NCBI RefSeq assembly: GCF_019578655.1
Contig: NC_063259.1
Span: forward strand, 26,771,277-26,835,276
Length of the DNA stretch: 64,000 bases
DNA from: Ricinus communis
Taxonomy: Eukaryota; Streptophyta; Magnoliopsida; Malpighiales; Euphorbiaceae
Direction of reading: 5' to 3'
Numbering within the stretch: position 1 is the stretch's first letter; each line of letters starts with the position of its first letter. Of this stretch, positions 48,909-62,661 are shown piece after piece. Below the pieces are notes generated by a model. That model saw only the letters and a list, made by a program, of their open reading frames with translations. It searched no databases and was not told where the DNA came from. Made by a program: the position numbers and the translations under genes.

Positions 48909-51900
48909 AGCCTGGACCGAAACCAAAATTATTAAGCATTTATTTTATACTAGGAAGGCTCCCCTCGATTGCTGCAGGCTAATATTTAGACATAAATTAA
49001 TGGTTAATTTGAGAAATGTCATTTTCAAGATTAAAAAATAATTAAATTTAATTCTAATCTTATTACAATATAAAAATTTAAAACTTTATTAGTTAAATAC
49101 AATAATAATTATAAAATTTAGCAGCCATATTGTTTGCCAAATATGATTATATATATACAAAAATAGATGTCAAAACGATTTATCGAAAAATGCTAAGAGA
49201 CTAAGTATATTTCTATCATCTATATCCATCTCCACCCAATACAATCAATGCAACTGCAATGTAAAAAGTAAAAGAGATGTTAATTAATTTTTCTTAAGAA
49301 AGGAGACAATGAATATAAAACGGAATATTTATTTTAAATTACCTTGCAAGCTATATATCCACGGGGATGAGGAACTCAACCTAGAGCAATAATAAAATAA
49401 AAAAATGAGTAATGAAAGCATGCAGTATTGCAATGAACATATTCTCTACCTTATATAGAGTTATTTTGCTGATGATTCATTTGGAAATGGGTCTGCTAAC
49501 CTCAACAACGAAAGGCAATGAAGCAAAGCGTACAAAGAGTTACTTGGTACTGTTCACACATCGTCTCAAGCCACAAACATTCAATATCAATCAAACAACT
49601 AAAAATTAATCAAAATTATAAAAGTATATACTCAGGCCCCTTAAAAACTAAGATTTAAATAATAACAATTCTTTAAATTCCAAAAAGAAAATTCTTTTAT
49701 AAAGAATCTGATATAAAAATAAATATCAAGTGATGATGCAACAAAAAATAGTCCGAAAAACATTTGAATAGGATCAAAGCACACATCACCCACAGCAGTC
49801 AAACTCGCAACTGGATATTAACATAGCAATAAATAAATAAAAGCATATAAGAAAGGAACAAAAATATCATATAAGGTTAAAAATGACATGAAATGAAATA
49901 AACACGAATCTTTATGAGCAAATCTTGATTTGTTTGCTATACCATAATTTGAAAAATATATTTCAGTAACAAAAAAACATTTTGAGAAAAAAAAAAAAAA
50001 AGGAACCCTGAAAGGAAGAAGCAAACACCCATTCTAAAACTTCTGGCCCCATTTATTAATTTAATGAACAGAAAAATTAAGCATTAAATGTTAAAAAAAC
50101 ACATGACGAAAAATTGCTTTAAATTAAAAGCAAGGCCAAGACTTCTTTTTTCGGGGCGTAATGAAAAAAACTACAGCTAATATTAATTCATATATAAAGT
50201 AGAAGAAGAAAATCTAAAAAATTATAAGTCATCTAACTGATTTTTAAGAAAAATAATAAAAGATTAATAGTCGAGATGAATAAATAGTACTTTGCAAATT
50301 TATATACAGCTAGATAGTTAAATTAATATGTACAATTTCTCAGATTTTTAAAAGAAATTATTAGATGGAACTGATGACAGATTTTATAATAATAAACCGG
50401 GCAAAATAATGCTCACACATACTGGCATAATTAAATAATAATAAATCTTAAATTAAAAAGGCCATAAACCACACATCAAGCAAGGCATCAAGGTGCCCAG
50501 ATAAATAGTCTAACAATAGATCAAAGAAACCAGTTAATAGGAAAATATGAAATCATAATGTTTGGAAAATACAGAAATATAAATAAACAAAGGTTTAAAG
50601 AAGCCAGCCCCTTTGTTTCGGTGTCCAAATTCTAAAAACATAAGATGCCAAAGAGGCATTGTAAAAAAATAGTGTTAAAAGCAAACAAAATTCATCTCTT
50701 AAAAGTTAATTTTACTTCTTTTTATCAGGAAATTTAGAAATCAAATAGTAAATGGTAAAGAGATAAAGGATTTAGAAATATCTCTAAATTTAAGTAACTC
50801 CAAAGATTCAAAAGCAAACAAATTAGGTTCTTACTTTGGCAGCCTAATAAAAAAATCATCATACAACAATAGCGGATCGCAAAATTAACTGCAAATAAGA
50901 TGCTCTTATTTAAAAAGATACGAATACTTCAACAAATTTAAATAGATTAATAATCAAATAACTTTTTTATGTGATTTGAAATTTTTTTCATGAACATAGA
51001 TTAGAAGCAGCTGTCAAAAGCAATATGAATAGCAACTGAAGCTAACAACCACCAGCACATTCACAACCATGCGTATAAGAATAAACATTGAATCAAAGTG
51101 TTAAAAAAATATTTTAAAACCTCACCGCTTGAAAACCTCAAGAGCTCTCCCAATAGGATAATGGGGAAAGGAAAGTGATTTTAAGCAGCACATATATAAG
51201 TAACAAATAAAGATAATTAATAGAGTAAAATCATATATGCATAAACGAATAAGAACAAAACAAAGGAGAATAGAAATCGCACCTTGAAGAAAAAAAAATG
51301 AAAGCAACATGGGTGAATCCTCAAGAGCAAACACCAAAGCAGCGGAAAAGATTTAAAGAAAAAAAAAATGAATAAGGGCCTGAAAGAACAAATGCTCCAA
51401 AAAACCAATGCAGTAGGCAATAAAATGGAAAGAATACCAACCTCATATAATAGACACCGCTGGGAGAAAGAGAAATATATTTAATCAAGTAAAATGTTTA
51501 TGAGAGCTTCAATGTTCAGATATCAAAGTCGTCATCATCGATAGGATAGAAAGTTTTACCTGCAATAAATATCTCTCCAATGAATTCCACAAACCAACTA
51601 GGCGGCCTAGAGATTATAACTTTTTTCTTAAAAAAAAAAAAGACAAATCTATCAACCAAGCAAATACAGATGAGAGAGCAAACCGTGCAAACAGCCAGTA
51701 GAAATAACAATGAATTCTACAATTAGATATTTAATAACTGAAATAAAAGGAGTTCATGTAATGCTTTCTACGACTGTAATTAGAGGTAAGCAGGAGAAGA
51801 AAAAAACCACAAAGTTAGCTGCAAGAAGCATAAATGTTTAAAATTTAAATCTGCAATAATTTTGGTGTAAAAAAATACCATGAAAAACTACCATCCCGAA

Positions 51901-52200
51901 ACAAAGTCCATCTATAATAAGAGCAGTGTTTTACAGAGAGAAGAACAATAAGATATTGAGTTTGTTGTTAGAGCGAGAAATCTGTAAAATAGAAAATAAC
52001 TTTCTTTAGCGAGGCCAATAGATAAACTGATTCGTGTTTGTGAGGGGGAAGAAGCATTGTAAAGCAAAACAGTAGGAAGAGTGTGAGAAGAAGAGACGGC
52101 GCATAGGAGAAGGCGAGAGGTTGAAGGAATTCTAGGGTTGTGGTTAGGGCAAGGGTCTGAAGGATCCGGGGGGGGGAGAATTTGTAATGATCATTTGGGA
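48909..52200 (-). promoter_or_regulatory. Possible long spliced 5' leader region of DPH7
   Basis: The DPH7 ATG is immediately preceded by a splice acceptor, so at least one noncoding exon lies upstream. The best candidate for a transcript start is 52030-52150, where the minus strand reads like a plant 5' leader (CT-rich, with AACCCTAGA at 52131-52139). In between, 49000-52000 is AT-rich with no supported coding frame. A leader intron of about 3 kb is inference. Confidence 0.35.
52131..52139 (-). promoter_or_regulatory. Telo-box-like motif
   Basis: AACCCTAGA on the minus strand, in the putative DPH7 leader. It resembles the telo-box common in genes tied to translation. Confidence 0.35.
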
Positions 52201-52740
52201 TAGTTCAAACAGGAGTGTTTTCTATAGAACGAAGGCATAGTCTTTTACCGTGTCATGAAGAATTTCTAGAACCTCAAGACGCAAGATTTTTGCGTCGTTC
52301 TAGTTTCTTATCTTGGGCGAGGGGGAATTACCATAAACCCATTATTTTTCTATCCCCAGTACAGCTGATGAGGTGTGGTCAGTCATTTAACGCCTGTCAG
52401 AAGCAAGGGTCCACCTTTATTGCTGTCTCCTGCGAAATTACTTTTTGGGACAAGTATACGTCGCCGTTTTCGTTCGTTGGTTGGTACTGTCCATGAGGCT
52501 GTTGAAGGAAAGAATTTATGTCAATTGTCAAAATTACCCCCCCAATCAATTTGAAGTTACTGTTTATTACATAAGCCTTTTATTACATAGTTATATAGAT
52601 GATGTCGCGGAGTTTGTACAAGAAAATGGTTGCGGCATTTTGTCGAACAGATTGTGGACTTCAGTTTTTAAGCTTCTTTCGATTAAAAAGGACTATTGGA
52701 TTTACAATAAAGAGGACTGAAGCAGAGCACGCGAGAAAAA
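52201..52740. other. GC-richer island with uncalled open frames and hairpin
   Basis: Two overlapping plus-strand frames (52215-52496 and 52445-52720, 93 and 91 codons) lie in DNA less AT-rich than its flanks. Neither product is recognised, and I do not call them genes. A strong hairpin at 52266-52303 is formed by CTAGAAC/GTTCTAG and GACGCAA/TTGCGTC with a 5-nt bulge. The stretch may be the DPH7 promoter or a degraded insert. Confidence 0.4.
52266..52303. repeat. Inverted repeat (hairpin)
   Basis: Fourteen base pairs in two 7-bp blocks (CTAGAAC with GTTCTAG, GACGCAA with TTGCGTC) around a short loop, with a 5-base bulge on the left arm. Confidence 0.8.
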
Positions 52741-54338
52741 TAATCAAAAGAGAATGAGAGTGATTGATGTTTACCGTTTTGTTAGTTGGGATTCGAATGT
52801 TTGAAGAGGTCGGCGGCGACAAAAAAACTTGTCAACAAACGAAGTAAGACCACACTATCCTCCTCTTAACCGAAGTAATTCTATTTTATTGTTTGCTTTG
52901 CTGCACTATCAAACCATGAATTTATGACTTCTTTGTACTTGAAATTTCACCTCCGCCTAAATTTTCTTTTTCATTTTTTCAAATACTTAATAATAATAAG
53001 AAGTCCAAACATTGCAAAAATTGATATGCAAAATTATTTTGGATAGATCTAATTAACATTATAAATAAACTAAAGTGGTTTAATCATTCAAATCAATAAG
53101 AGCTCGTTTGATTTTGTTTAATAAGACTTATTTAATAAATAGACTAAATTCAAATTGTATAAAGCTTAACTCGTACATTACTTTATATAATATAATATTA
53201 ATGATCTTGATATTTAAATATCTATTTAATCTTATTAGAATTAAATTATAAAAAATGTATCATTTTTATAATAATATTCTTTCAATAATTTGATTAACGG
53301 TTTAAATTATAACTTATATTTATTAAACTCGTTGAGATTTTACTAAATTTGAAGTAATTCTCTAATTCTAATTTGGGTTCGGCTTAATAATAAACAAACT
53401 CAACCAAAACTAATCAAAACTCTTTTCCTCTAGGTTTAGTTATAACTTCAACATATTGTTTTTGAGATCTATAAAATTTATTTGTGAAATTTAAAATTTA
53501 TATTACTTTAAATAGAATAAATGTTAATTAAGTATTTCACATAATTAAACTTGTATGGCTAACCTAAATTCTAATAAAGTTGATAGATGAATTCCATATT
53601 AGTAAGTCAATATATTTCATAACGTAAAAATATATTTTTCAATTTTATTATTTTCATTCTATTTTCTGTCTCTAGTATTTTTTTAAATAAAATAATCTTT
53701 TTATGGATGTCAACCAAACATAGTATAAATTTAATTGACAAAACCTTATAAGAATTTATCAAGCAAATTATAATGTCTTTAAATAAATTATGTATAATTA
53801 CATACATACATTATATATATATATATATGGATCTAAAAAATCTTATTTTTTTGAACATGAAGAGATAAAGAAGCCATCGCAATTGCCGGAAATACTAAGC
53901 CTACTAAAGGCACAAAAATAAAGGGTAAGCTGATGGGCACCTCGATTTAATATTTGTACCTGTGTGTTCTTTAGATAAAACCATACACAATTATTTATGA
54001 ATTGTGCAACTATGAAATTATGTATGAATAAAATAAATATGCTAATATTTAAACATAAGTGATAATCAAATTTATTTATTTTTTCAGATTATATCACATC
54101 GCACCCAGAATATAAATTTACAAGCTCTCCAAGTACTTACTTCTGTTCTAACTCACTTCTAAATCCAAATTTAAGCTATTACTTACCAAGATGACACAGA
54201 AGAACATTTTCAAGCTATACTTCAAAAGATAAATTAGAAAGCTAAATAAATGATGCTGTATAGCTGTTCACCAAATCAAAAACTTCAGCAAATTTATATA
54301 ATTTTGGTTTATGTTAAGTCATATATACTAAATTAATA

Positions 54339-54341
<3 letters not shown>

Positions 54342-54384
<43 letters not shown>
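54342..54384. repeat. (AT)n microsatellite
   Basis: About 21 uninterrupted AT units, one of several TA-rich tracts in this spacer. Confidence 0.9.
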
Positions 54385-54388
<4 letters not shown>

Positions 54389-55919
54389 TAAGTTGTAATT
54401 TTATTAATAAAAAATTAAAGTAATATCTCCATGCCAAAGTTCCCCCATCAATTTGGGCGAAACACAGAAGAACAGAAAGCTGTGTCTTTTGCCTGTAACC
54501 TATTCGGCTTTCCTTTTTCTTTTTTTCTTTTTTTTCTGAGAATGGTATAATTTAGGGATGGTCCGTGCCAGAAATATGGGATCAGGTCTTAGCTTTGATA
54601 TGGACCCCGACCCAGTTCACCTCCAGTGTGCCAGTGCCACAAGAACAGCCCCTCTAAATGGTCTGAAAGGTAAAGAGCTGCAGCCACTCTTTTTGAGAAA
54701 GTTCGCACGAATTATTTATTGAACACACGTCTTTATTATATATTTGCTGTTCAGTCCTAACTTCACCTTGTCACATATATGTCTAGACAAAAACAGTCAA
54801 TTTTTGGTGGGCTCTTCTTTCTTTCTTTTTTTTTCTTTTCTTTTCCCAAGTGCACGATCGAATAAAGTGTCTTATCTCATCCCATTAATTTTGATTTCTC
54901 AAGTTAGGGGATGCATATATATACATGTAAATGCAAATGTGGATAATAAACTTTTACACTCAAATGATAAAAAATGTAGTTTGTTTTTTTTTATGGTAGA
55001 AGACATAACAGGTATAGTTTAACCTATTATCTTTTTATAATTTTTATTTATAGAGTTGTGATAGCGACGTTATCGAATCGTTTATCAGTATATTTTTTTT
55101 TTGGTTTTATTGTTTAATAATAGATATGATGTATTATTTTTTTCTCTTTTACTTTTATTATTTTATATAATGCATTTTGAATAGAATGTAGAATTTTTCA
55201 TATGTATGTTATCATTGGCAAAAGTTACAGTGACGAAGATGATGGAAAAAGATTAGTCGTAACAATGATGGCGAATCAGGAATATTAAGAATAGATATAG
55301 AATTTTGGTTTTTACATGTGAGTTTAACACTTTATTTAGAAAAAATATATATGAAGAAAAAAGAAAGAATGGAGAGAAAAATTAAGAAAAGAAAAGAATG
55401 AAAAATAGTAATTTCTTTTCTACATCCGGTGACAACAAAAATTTCTTTCTCCACTTTTCCCTTTAAAAAGTGAAAAAATAAATTTAGTAGGCCTAGAAAA
55501 AGACTTATTATTCATACTCATTCTTCTTTTCTTTCTTTATCAATAAACATTACACTTGATCGTAGGTTTAGATTCCCTCAACTCATTTAAATTTGTCCGA
55601 AAATTTTCAAATTTAGACACGTATTTTTTACTTTAGACTCACTTAACCTCAAATCCATTAAAGTTCAATTATTTTTTGGAAATTGTTGTTTCTCTAAAAC
55701 ACGCCCAATAAGTCTAATCCGATCCAAAAATTATATGATACAATATTTTATATATTCTTAGAGGGGGCCAAATTTAGTCAAAAAGTTAAGTTTGTATATT
55801 GAATCGGATCACACTCTGACTTAAGTTTGAAAAGTTTAAATTCAACTAAATCAGTAGGACCGAAATATGAACCATCGATGATGCCATTACAAGCATCTAA
55901 ACATAGAAACACCCTCAAC

Positions 55920-56200
55920 GATGTCTAGAGGGATTAGACATCCAATCTGGACTACAGGAAAGTTAGCTGTAGAGTTGAAAATTCTAGGAATATGCGTAAA
56001 TAAAAGCAAGGGGAAGTTAATACAAAGAAGAGAAATCTCTAGAATTATTGCTTCAATTTCCCACGACACTGAGAAACATTCTTAATTGGTCAAATAACAT
56101 CACATGTATCCGACTCAAAAATGGTAGATGAAATGCCCATATCCTTTGCTAGGAGAACAACCTCCTTTATTGCCAAGGATTCATCAAAGGAAATATTCAT
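55920..56200 (-). pseudogene. RNase H-like (RVT_3) relic of a non-LTR element
   Basis: Reading leftward, DESLAIKEVVLLAKDMGISS then TIFESDTCDVI matches the plant RVT_3 domain (the AEALAIKEAL..A..G...V..ESD pattern). A stop and frameshift follow, and the domain resumes as SWEIEAIILEISLLCINF with HIPRIFNSTANF. No reverse transcriptase is attached. It is a short dead fragment. Confidence 0.7.
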
Positions 56201-59200
56201 TCCCCACTTTATTTTATTTTTGTGTGTATTAAATAAGCTACCATATTATTTATGATATAAGAAGTTTAGTGATACGGAAATAAAGGTTCAAAAATTTAGT
56301 GTTATAAATTGAATATTAAAGAGTTTAGTGATAGTAGCTCTAGATTCTAGAAGAAATAAAGATGATTTAGTCCATTGAATTATTATATGTATATGTTTCT
56401 TCCATTCAAAATATCTAAAGATAAAAGATGGTTTTGGGAAGACTAATTTTTCTGTGTAGTGGGCAACTTCGACAGTAGATAATGGAAACAAAACTAGCTT
56501 GTTATTATTCATGGGTTTATGGGAAAACGGGTTTTCTCATTCCATTTCAACTAAGTAAACTACAATTTATAAATTTAATCACGTTTCTTAATTAGCTTTG
56601 GTTCTGCCCTCTTTTATTATTTTGAAATGAAAGTGACTTTCATTAGAGGAGCTAAAACAACAACATTTCAAACACACACACAAAAGGCATAACCTGAGGA
56701 GGGACCTCCTCAATTAGAACCTGAGAACATCATCAGTGTCAAGTGTCCACATTGCTAAATTATGGGTAACTTTATTACAAGAACGAGGAATAAAGGAACA
56801 AGAAAATTGTTGAAAGGATCTTGACCGAAGCTTTAGCTTAATATCTTCTACATGTATGAGTGGGGTTTGCTTTTGTTACGAGAGTGAGCCGTCAAATATA
56901 TTATGTAATTGTCTGAAGAAATTAAAATAATATATATTCTTCATATTGATCGTTAATTAATAACTGCGTTGTCCCTTTAAAATATTGCTTTTTATATTTG
57001 CTTTTGAAAATATTATTGCTTTTCAATATTTATTTGCCGGGTTTTGAGTCCTCTTTTACTATTGTTATACTTCTTATGAAATGAAAATTATATAATTTTA
57101 AAAAATGATTTCTATTCCAGTTAATATTTAATTATAAATGTTTATATCTCAATTTCAATAAAAATTTAAGTTTTCTTATATTTTTATAGCATAAAAATAA
57201 TAATAATTTCAGATAAAAGAAATTTTGGCTTTTTTATGTAAAGATTAAAATTCAGAAGCAATCACTAAGGGCACTAAATTCATATATAATTAATTAAAGG
57301 AAAAATATATTCTCTCTTCTTCACTTTGTTCCTTCCTTTTTCCTGTTGGTGGTTATTTACGGCCCCTTTTAGCCGGAAATTGACCTTTTCTATTACCCTT
57401 TTATGGCTTACTTGCTTTCTTATTTCATAATTATCACTACATTCTTTTCTTTTCTGAGGATAGCTTCTTATTTTGCTCTTCCTATGTAATGATTCTCCTC
57501 CTCCAAATGGAAATCTTGTGGACCTAATTGCAGATACATAAATTCTTAACTCACTGCATCCGTTGCTCATTAAGATTTGCGTCTGACCTGCTGCTTACTT
57601 CGACAGTGAGATCGTCTCAATTGTCCATCAGCCATTGCTTGTTTTTTTCTGTTCTTTTTTTGTATGCAAATAATGCCTTTCTCTTTCAAGCTTCCATGAA
57701 GGGTAATGCGCAAGAATGTTTACATGTTTTGTTGCGCTCGTGTAGTTATCAACGATTTAAAATGTTTTTCCTTTTGCTTTAAGAAAAGGCTGACCATAAG
57801 TGGATATTTATTATTATTATTTTCCTTTTCAGTGTTCATTGTTTTTTGGTTTTTCAAAAAATAAGTAGGAGTGGAGTTTGAGAGGGATATGGCAAACTCA
57901 AAGGTCATAAGAAGTATAATGAAGCTAACTTTTTTCCATTGTTTAATATAAAGTGGCTGCAACACTGATATAATGATGCAGACGATGATGATAGTGTATT
58001 ATATTTAACATTATACATTATCAAAAGCAATACTATAATTTTTCCTCTTCTCCAGCAAGAAAAAGAAACCAATCCTTCTTGTGTTGTGTTGTTCTTTCGC
58101 GAGTCAAAGCGTATATATAATTGTTATATGCTTTTGATCTTTTTAATTATTATACTCTTCTTAAAAACATTCAACCCCCACTTCCATTTCCATTTATACT
58201 CTCACTCTCTCTCTCGCGTGTCTTCGTTCTTTCTAAGATTCCATAAAATAGATAACTTTCGATTATATATTATATGTCTGTTTGTGTGAGGAAGATCATA
58301 GCTATAGATTTAAAAATTAAAAGAAGATTGGCTAACTATATTTTCTTATCACCAATAACTTCGAGTCTACGTGCTGCATATTTTCTGAGATTTCTATTTA
58401 CCCGTTTTATTTATTCATGATTTTACTCTTTGTTAATTACAACTTTGTCTTAACATCCACTGAAAAGTTTGATATTAATATATACATAAACATATATTGG
58501 AAAAATTCTTTCCTGTTTCATGCTCTCATATATATATATATATGTTAAATTAATGATAATTGTCACATAATTATTAGTTTTAAATAATAAAATTTTTATC
58601 AATTATTTAAAATTAAAATGTAAAACACGTATATATAAATATTAATTTTCTATTTATTATAATGTTTTCATATGATACAAATACAAATTTTCTGAATAGA
58701 AAAATTGATACGAGATCACCTAAATTATAAGCGAGTCAAAAAATTCACCACTTCTAATGAGATTTGGATAACAAATGTCGGCTCATGTTTTCCACTTTCG
58801 AAAACATAGGAAGTCATGCTTCCTTCTGCCATGAACACGATCTCTCTAATGCATAAATCACATATAAACATTCACTCAAATCAACACATTACACATTGTC
58901 TAAGTCTAAATACTTAATAACTTAAGCATTAGAGTAATTTCCATACATAAAATCTGATCCATTTTATTATAGATATTCAATTAACCGAAAAATTGTTCAG
59001 CCCACATCGAATGTTATATAGAAATATATTGTTGTATATGCTATTTTTAGTGCAAAAGAATCCTACAAGTAGTTAATATAACTTGGAGAGATATTAAGGT
59101 TATACTTTTGATAAAGAATAAGCAACAGTTTAAAGGAGAATAAAAAAGAAAGAAAGAGAGAGAATACATTCATAGTTCAACGAAAAGAATATGATTCAAA

Positions 59201-60225
59201 CATTGACATTCAAATCCCATTAATTTGAAGCATATTCATGACATATATGAAAATCCATATATGGCTTATTCTCATTTAACTTGAAAGAATAAATGTAATG
59301 AAATGAAATTGACATATTCAACTCTTATTTGGGATCGAAAATATATAAAATGAAATTATTAAGGATGTTAAATTTAAAAAGTAGGTCAAGTTAGGGTTTG
59401 AACTGTGAATTAAAAACTCAAAACCAATTGTGATTACGTAAATATTAATGTAACAACCTTTTAAAAAAGGAAATAGGAATATGCTTGAAAAAAGATTTAA
59501 AATGAAATGACAGTAAGGAAGGCATTCGAAGTTAATTAATTCTAAAAGTAAAACTTAATTTTAATCATAAGTTTTTGATTCGATTTTGCTGTTGCAGCAG
59601 GTGAAATGATAGCTCAAAATACCTATAAAATATACAAAAGCAACTTTCAATTCAATGAAAAAAGGGTAATTTAATTGAAGCACGTAGAAATTTATCTCCA
59701 AGTACCTGTTTATCGTTAATTCTTTTAACTAATAAAATAAAATAAAATAATCTTCTGTGGCAAGATCTTGCTGTTGCTGGAGTCGTATAGGAGACTTGGT
59801 TTTGAATATCTATTTTTTTTGTTTGTTTGTTTTGGGTATTGTTCCACCTGTTATAAAAAAAAAATCACTCCTTCTAATTAAACAACACCCCAATTATAAA
59901 AGTTTATATTAATAATAATTGATATTATATATTAATTAATAATAGAAAAGAATTTTTAAATGATTATAATACTGTCAATACTTTTATTATATATTAAATT
60001 TATTATTAACTAAACTTTATACATATGTATAAACTATAAATAAAAAAAGTTCAGTTATACTTTTCAATGTAAAATAAATATTTATAATTCATATAATAGT
60101 ACATACAAAGTTAATTATTTTATAAAATTTTCTAAGAACATACAGTTTTATAATATATTTTATTATTCAAACAAGATATTTATTTATTTATTTTCTTATC
60201 AATCCTCCTTCAAATATTTCTTGCT

Positions 60226-60259
60226 ATTATATAATATATATATATATATATTATATAAT
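60226..60259. repeat. Perfect 34-bp AT palindrome
   Basis: ATTATATAATATATATA and its exact reverse complement abut. Probably simple-sequence DNA prone to cruciform structure. Confidence 0.8.
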
Positions 60260-61240
60260 TTCTTTATTTATTGAATTAATAGAAAATATTATAAGAATTT
60301 TTGCTTAATGTCCTTTTATTTTCTTTTATTATTATCATTCCTTTGTTAACCTTTTACATTATGCATTACGGTTGTTACCGCTATAAAATACTAAATCATT
60401 ATCACAAAGTAGAAAAATTAAATTCCAATGGTTGAGAAACATTTGTTAAAATTATATATAAAATATCTTATTAAGAGAAATTAACGATGATTTTAAAAAA
60501 CGTATACCATTATAAATATAATCATTATTTAATTTTATTATGCTTAATATTTATGTAAATTAATTATATTCTACATGTAAAATATAGATATTAACAGCAA
60601 TCTGGTTTGCTTTCAGTTACAACTGCCATGACCATAATTCTGAAAATGGTGTCAACAGAGTGTAAACCAGAAGAAAATAGTAGTAACTGTCCTTTTAAAT
60701 TAAAAAAAAAAAAAAAAAAACCTAAACTCAGTCATCTGTTTTTCTTTTCCTTGTATCTGTATAGACCTTGAACGCGCGTGCAGACGTTAGACACATACAT
60801 ACATAAGTTGGCTATGGAAAGGTTAATGAAAGAAGGAAACCCTAAAAGATCAGAGCTTCTCATTGTTTGTACGCTAAAAATCACAAACCCCAATGTCTGT
60901 CTTCAGTCTTTCCGTTCCGTCATCTCTCTGTCTTTATACTTTTCACGTAATCACTTCATTTAATTAACACCCAAAACTAATAAATAAATTAATACTCTGA
61001 GCATAATCTAATCTCCTTCTTCAAAGGGAAATTAAGGAAAAAAAAAGGAAGGGGCCCGAACATACACTTGCTGCTATATGCTTTTTCTCTTCGCTCATTA
61101 TATCATCTTACTGCTGCTGCTATACTGCTACAGTACTTTCTCTATTGCCGTTGTTCTCCACTTCACTCCTTGTAGAGCATAAATCCCCCACTGCGCTTTA
61201 ATTTTTCCTCTCTTTCTTTGTTATCTAGTAGCTGCTACCC

Positions 61241-61271
<31 letters not shown>
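61241..61271 (+). repeat. (AAC)n run in KNOX 5' leader
   Basis: Ten AAC units lie 43 bp before the KNOX start codon. CAA-rich unstructured leaders are common in well-translated plant mRNAs; a role here is inference. Confidence 0.8.
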
Positions 61272-61313
61272 CACTTCTTTTTATTTCTGTTCTACCTGAT
61301 TGCTCTTTTAGCC

Positions 61314-62661
61314 ATGGATGAGCTGTATGGTCTCCACTCTACTTGTAGTGACCATTACTCTATGCAGCAGGTTGTGCCGGAGAATTTGGTTCCTTCTGCT
61401 CCGGTTGACTACCACGCGTTTTCTTCACCTGGGGTTTCTTTTCCTTTGCTTGGTTCTGACCACTTGTTTCCTGGGTCTTCAGCGGTATCTGATGCTGCTT
61501 CTATGGTAGCTGAGATGCAGAGAGGCGTTAGTGGTGGTGGTGGTGGTTCAGAAGAGGAGGTTTCTAGTGCAATTAGGGCTAAAATTGCTGCTCATCCTCT
61601 TTACCCGAAATTGCTTCAAGCTTATATTGATTGCCAGAAGGTATAATAATTCTACATATATGTATATATATACATTTACATACAAGGCCGTAGCTTCAGC
61701 TAAAATCTTCCTGTCATTAAAACTGGAGTTTAGCTTTTGAGCTCTTTCGTGCCTTTATAAAGAACAATATATGAACTCGAACATATGTCAGAAGGGCAAA
61801 AAGTTAGGCCTAATGGAGAGAGAAAGTATTGGTTTTTCCTCTGGTCTCATTTTGATAGAATTATGGAGATGCAAAGAAAAGGGTTCCAAATTCAACAGAA
61901 TTGTCATCAGTGAGCCGAGTCTTGTAAATTGATATCGAGAATTGACAAAAAGGGATATATTTGCATTTCTGTATACTCAAATTTGATTCTTGAAATCTAC
62001 AATAGTTAGAAATAGTACATCTCCGGTGTATTTGATGTGTGCGTGGTTGCAATTGCATGTGTGGCTCTTCAGTGTGAACCGCTACCATCATGTCCCAATA
62101 CATAAATTTGATGGCTTTTGACATTTTTTTCCTTTTTCTTTTATACTAGTTTAATTGTTGAAATAAAGCTATTGGTGAAGGGCAATATATAAAACTAAAG
62201 TTCTAAAACCATGGCTTTTAACATTGCAGGTGGGAGCACCACCGGAGATGGCGTATATGTTGGATGAAATCCGGCAAGAAAGTGACCTTTCCAAGAGGCC
62301 CAGCACTATTACCTCTTGCTTGGGTGCAGATCCTGAGCTCGACGAATTCATGGTCTCTTCTCTTATTTATGAAACTTTCTTTGTATTCTACCTCTTTCGA
62401 GTTAACTCAAACCCTAATAGAAGCTTTTACCATCTGTCTCAATTTGAGTTTTATTTAGGTTTTCTCTTCATGATTTTGGACGACTAAAAAAAACATAACT
62501 TTGTGGTGTTATTTCTATGCAGGAAACTTACTGCGACATTTTGGTGAAGTATAAATCGGATCTTTCAAGGCCTTTCAATGAAGCCACCACTTTCTTGAAC
62601 GATATTGAAGCACAGTTAAATACTCTCTGCAATACTACTACTTCCAGAACCCATGTTTCCG
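61314..62661 (+). CDS. KNAT2/6: Class I KNOX homeobox protein, KNAT2/KNAT6-like (5' part)
   Basis: Three exons visible: 61314-61640, 62230-62352, 62523-62661; 196 codons plus one base, open at the right edge. KNOX proteins are TALE homeodomain transcription factors that maintain meristem and boundary identity, partnering with BELL proteins. KNOX1 starts at about residue 83 (SSAIRAKIAAHPLYPKLLQ, then AYIDCQKVGAPPEMAYML). KNOX2 follows with CLGADPELDEFMETYCDILV and RPFNEATTFLNDIEAQLNTL. The YPKLLQAYIDCQKVGAP and ADPELDEFMETYCDILVKYK blocks fit the KNAT2/KNAT6 group better than STM or KNAT1. The ELK and homeodomain exons are not in the window. The start is the ATG at 61314; the open frame extends further upstream only without an ATG. 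Confidence 0.93.

Larger units (their letters stand above)
52741..61313. other. AT-rich intergenic region upstream of the KNOX gene
   Basis: More than 8 kb without a supported gene. It contains a LINE-type RNase H relic (55920-56200), an (AT)n tract (54342-54384), a perfect 34-bp AT palindrome (60226-60259), and other simple repeats. As the upstream region of a class I KNOX gene it may hold distal regulatory DNA, but I cannot point to a specific element. The last 300 bp are CT-rich leader with an (AAC)n run. Confidence 0.55.

Noticed and set aside
61218..61313. N-terminal extension of the KNOX frame (Thr-rich, hydrophobic)
   Set aside because: It has no ATG and is a translation of the CAA-repeat leader; family proteins start near MDELYG.
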